Virus record (IMG/VR): IMGVR_UViG_3300030943_000174
Span: 1-23,857 of that record
DNA length: 23,857 nucleotides
Direction: 5' to 3' (one strand)
DNA from: a virus
Shown piece by piece: positions 21,948 through 23,857 of this stretch. Made by a program: the position numbers and the translations under genes. Within the stretch, counting starts at the first letter, position 1, and every line of letters starts with the position of its first letter. A model generated the notes under the pieces. It did not search any database. It saw nothing but the letters and a program-made list of their open reading frames with translations, and was not told the DNA's origin.

Positions 21948-23594
21948 ATGAGAAGAGACGGAATTATAGAGCAGATAAAAGCTGTCATTTTTGATAATGT
22001 TCTTAAAAAAATCAAAGCTGACAAACACCAGTCTTTAGAGATTGAGATTATTAACAGCGTCGTAATAAAAGAAGATGACATTGTTGATGACTTCAGTTCT
22101 AATGCTGCGGATAAGGTAGCCAGTGCCCGTAGTTCTAAACAGCTTTTTGATACCACACTCAAAACAGGTAGGTTTCAAACTACTACTGACTGGCTGAACA
22201 GATCCGATATTCCGGAGGGGGATTATGACGTTACCTTCCAGAATGCCGGGCAAAACATGTTTGGATACAACCATTTTAAATTCAGTGTCCGGTACATGAA
22301 TTTAGGAACGGAGTATATCCACGTCATTGAGACTTTGGACGGCCGTAAATTCAGACGCTCCGGAGAACTTAATGAGTATGCGAATTTTGAGGAAGTAATA
22401 AGCGGTGGCGGTGGATCTAATATTACAGACTATCTTAAAAAGGCTACATATATATTTCGCGATATGTCGTATCTACTCGATATGATCGATCCAGGTAGCT
22501 ACGGCATAACTCTGAATGACGATACTTTTCATAACGAAACAAATTTTTCGCTAACGGTTTTTTATAGTTCTGCAGAATCATTAACCCAAGAAATACGATT
22601 TAATTCAGGGGTAAAGTATTACAGGGTACTTAATGGAGAGTCATGGAGAGAGTGGACGATTGAGGATACTGGAGCAGGTAAGGCAAACCAAAGCACTCAG
22701 ACTGTCACAGACCCCTCGACAGATTCACCCAAACTCGCTGATGTATACTTATCGGTTAATTCCGGAACTGCTAATACGGCCAACGTGGCCACTATGGCTG
22801 TAAAGGACAGGTTTGGCCACCAGATTGACACCTGGTATGCAACACAGGAAGCATTGAGTAACATATCACTCACACCCGGACCCGCCGGAGATGATGCACC
22901 ACCCGTAACAATCTTATACGGTGAGTTGCCAGTACCAATTGGTCCGATGTGGCATCCGGATGTGAGAGAACTTGACGTTTATGTACGGTTTTCGGTAGAT
23001 GGAGGAGTGACGTATGGTGATCCTTTAAAATTCAAAGGGAATGACGGAGCTGCGGGAACTGACGCTCCTCAAGTAATCTTCAGGTATACCCAGACAGGGG
23101 TTACATGGCACCCTACTGTTGAACCGGATGATATGTACATGGCAATTTCGGTGGATGGTGGAGCTACATATGGTTATCCAATGAAATTTAAAGGCATTGA
23201 CGGCCTTGATGGTGGTACCGGCATTGAGGCATTAGGTTATGCCATGTCGGATGCAACTTCTGACATTACAGCAGGAATCAAGATTCCTTGCGCTGCAATA
23301 CCTTATGCCTTCACAGTTACGGCTATTAGAGGGCAATTAGGTAAACCTGCAATTGGTTTTTTAAAACTTACAATTGATATAAAGAAAAACGGAAACTCAA
23401 TACTATCAACCTTGCTGACATTCGATAGTAATGAGACCACATCAGAGGGTGCAGAGATGCCCTATGCCCTAAATTACCCAACCATAGCCTTACTTACAAG
23501 TGACGTAGTAGAGTTAAGCGTTACCATGGCGGGAGGAGTTGATCAGGCAGCTCAGAACCTAACATTATTCTTAATCGGAAATAAAACAATTTAA
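21948..23594 (+). CDS. Large tail fiber / receptor-binding protein with collagen-like linkers
   Basis: A 548-residue fiber. Residues 1-70 are helical and charged and include NAADKVASARSSKQLFD, the type of anchor seen near the baseplate end of fibers. Residues 70-150 form a beta domain. Residues 152-156 are a Gly-Gly-Gly-Gly-Ser linker. Residues 160-245 form a beta domain with a GESWREWT end typical of pyocin-knob-type domains. Then two related modules of about 55 residues (316-371 and 372-424) share MWHP or TWHP, FSVDGGVTYG or ISVDGGATYG, and KFKG, each closed by a short G-x-y stretch. The C-terminal 120 residues look like a jelly-roll receptor-binding head. It probably forms a trimer that recognises the host surface. 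A partial gene follows. Confidence 0.78.
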   Translation: MRRDGIIEQIKAVIFDNVLKKIKADKHQSLEIEIINSVVIKEDDIVDDFSSNAADKVASARSSKQLFDTTLKTGRFQTTTDWLNRSDIPEGDYDVTFQNAGQNMFGYNHFKFSVRYMNLGTEYIHVIETLDGRKFRRSGELNEYANFEEVISGGGGSNITDYLKKATYIFRDMSYLLDMIDPGSYGITLNDDTFHNETNFSLTVFYSSAESLTQEIRFNSGVKYYRVLNGESWREWTIEDTGAGKANQSTQTVTDPSTDSPKLADVYLSVNSGTANTANVATMAVKDRFGHQIDTWYATQEALSNISLTPGPAGDDAPPVTILYGELPVPIGPMWHPDVRELDVYVRFSVDGGVTYGDPLKFKGNDGAAGTDAPQVIFRYTQTGVTWHPTVEPDDMYMAISVDGGATYGYPMKFKGIDGLDGGTGIEALGYAMSDATSDITAGIKIPCAAIPYAFTVTAIRGQLGKPAIGFLKLTIDIKKNGNSILSTLLTFDSNETTSEGAEMPYALNYPTIALLTSDVVELSVTMAGGVDQAAQNLTLFLIGNKTI

Positions 23595-23605
23595 AATAAA
23601 AAGAT

Positions 23606-23857
23606 ATGGACACAACTAATTTAGCCGGTAGGTTGATACAATTTACAAAACCAATTGAAGATGTAGACTTCGAAAACCTGCAACCAGGAGACTGGAAATT
23701 TTTAAGTCTTTACAAATGCCCGGTTATGAATGGGTCGCCCATTCCACCACTTGGGAATAATACATATTGGTTTGTAGACGAACACGGGGTACAACCGCCT
23801 TCATATGATTCAAGGTTATTGATACTGAATGAGGATGCCAGGCCAACCAACGTAAAG
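23606..23857 (+). CDS. Unknown protein, 3' end beyond the window
   Basis: An open frame from ATG 23606 to the last base of the window, 84 codons with no stop. It begins MDTTNLAGRLIQFTKPIEDV and contains a WKFLSLYKCPVMNGSPIPPLGNNTYWFVDEHG stretch rich in aromatic, Gly and Pro residues. I do not recognise the family. Its place, 11 bases after the fiber stop, suggests a further tail-tip protein, a fiber chaperone, or the first lysis or accessory gene. The start is preceded by AAAATAAAAAGAT with no strong ribosome binding site. Confidence 0.6.
   Translation, partial: MDTTNLAGRLIQFTKPIEDVDFENLQPGDWKFLSLYKCPVMNGSPIPPLGNNTYWFVDEHGVQPPSYDSRLLILNEDARPTNVK

Noticed and set aside
22401-22415. GGGGS linker in the large fiber as a sign of an engineered construct
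   Set aside because: A single natural Gly-rich hinge between fiber domains; nothing else in the window looks artificial.
1-23857. tRNA genes, integrase, transposase, insertion sequences, attachment sites and lysis genes
   Set aside because: I looked for each on both strands and found nothing I could support.

Overview
The window is the late, virion-building gene cluster of a contractile-tailed bacteriophage or prophage. Every gene I can support lies on the + strand, and most genes abut or overlap by a few bases, as in one long late operon. The likely host is a member of Bacteroidota. That is an inference from the AT-rich sequence with few clear Shine-Dalgarno sites, from two promoter-like TATTTTTG boxes that fit the Bacteroidota -7 consensus TAnnTTTG, and from gene families typical of prophages in that phylum (a GpA-type terminase with a protease/capsid fusion and P2/Mu-type tail genes). 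I see no integrase, repressor, replication or lysis gene, so I cannot say whether it is temperate.

Layout. Bases 1-136 hold short repeats (ATACGCA motifs and a perfect inverted repeat) in front of the small terminase gene. Packaging follows: small terminase, a radical SAM enzyme wedged between the two terminase genes, and a GpA-type large terminase. Bases 3538-5732 are a very AT-rich accessory block: an unknown protein, an ASCH/PUA-like protein and a second radical SAM protein resembling the spore photoproduct lyase group. A terminator and a promoter-like repeat (about 5781-5881) separate this from the head module: gpW-like joiner, lambda-type portal, a DUF2829/Tad2-like protein (probable anti-Thoeris factor), a fused prohead protease and major capsid protein, a DUF2190-type cement protein, an FII-like connector, gp37-like and a small gp38-position protein. 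The P2/Mu-type tail follows: sheath, tube, tail assembly chaperone with a probable programmed -1 frameshift, tape measure, gpU, a small hydrophobic protein, gpX, gpD, gpV spike, gp25/W, gpJ, gpI, a collar-domain fiber, an unknown tail protein, a large fiber with collagen-like linkers, and a gene cut by the window end.

Working together. Terminase, portal and protease/capsid build and fill the head. The FII-, gp37- and gp38-position proteins lie at the head-tail interface. Sheath, tube, chaperone and tape measure build the contractile tail; gpU/X/D/V/W/J/I form the tail terminator, hub, spike and baseplate; the last genes carry host-recognition fibers.

The most notable non-coding structure is two repeated control units. 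One is an 86-bp terminator plus promoter-like cassette present at about 92% identity before the head module and again before the tape measure gene. The other is a pair of 13-bp repeats spaced 21 bp apart followed by a hairpin, found directly after each of two highly expressed structural genes (major capsid and tail tube). Together they suggest that the late operon is divided by termination and re-initiation or attenuation points.
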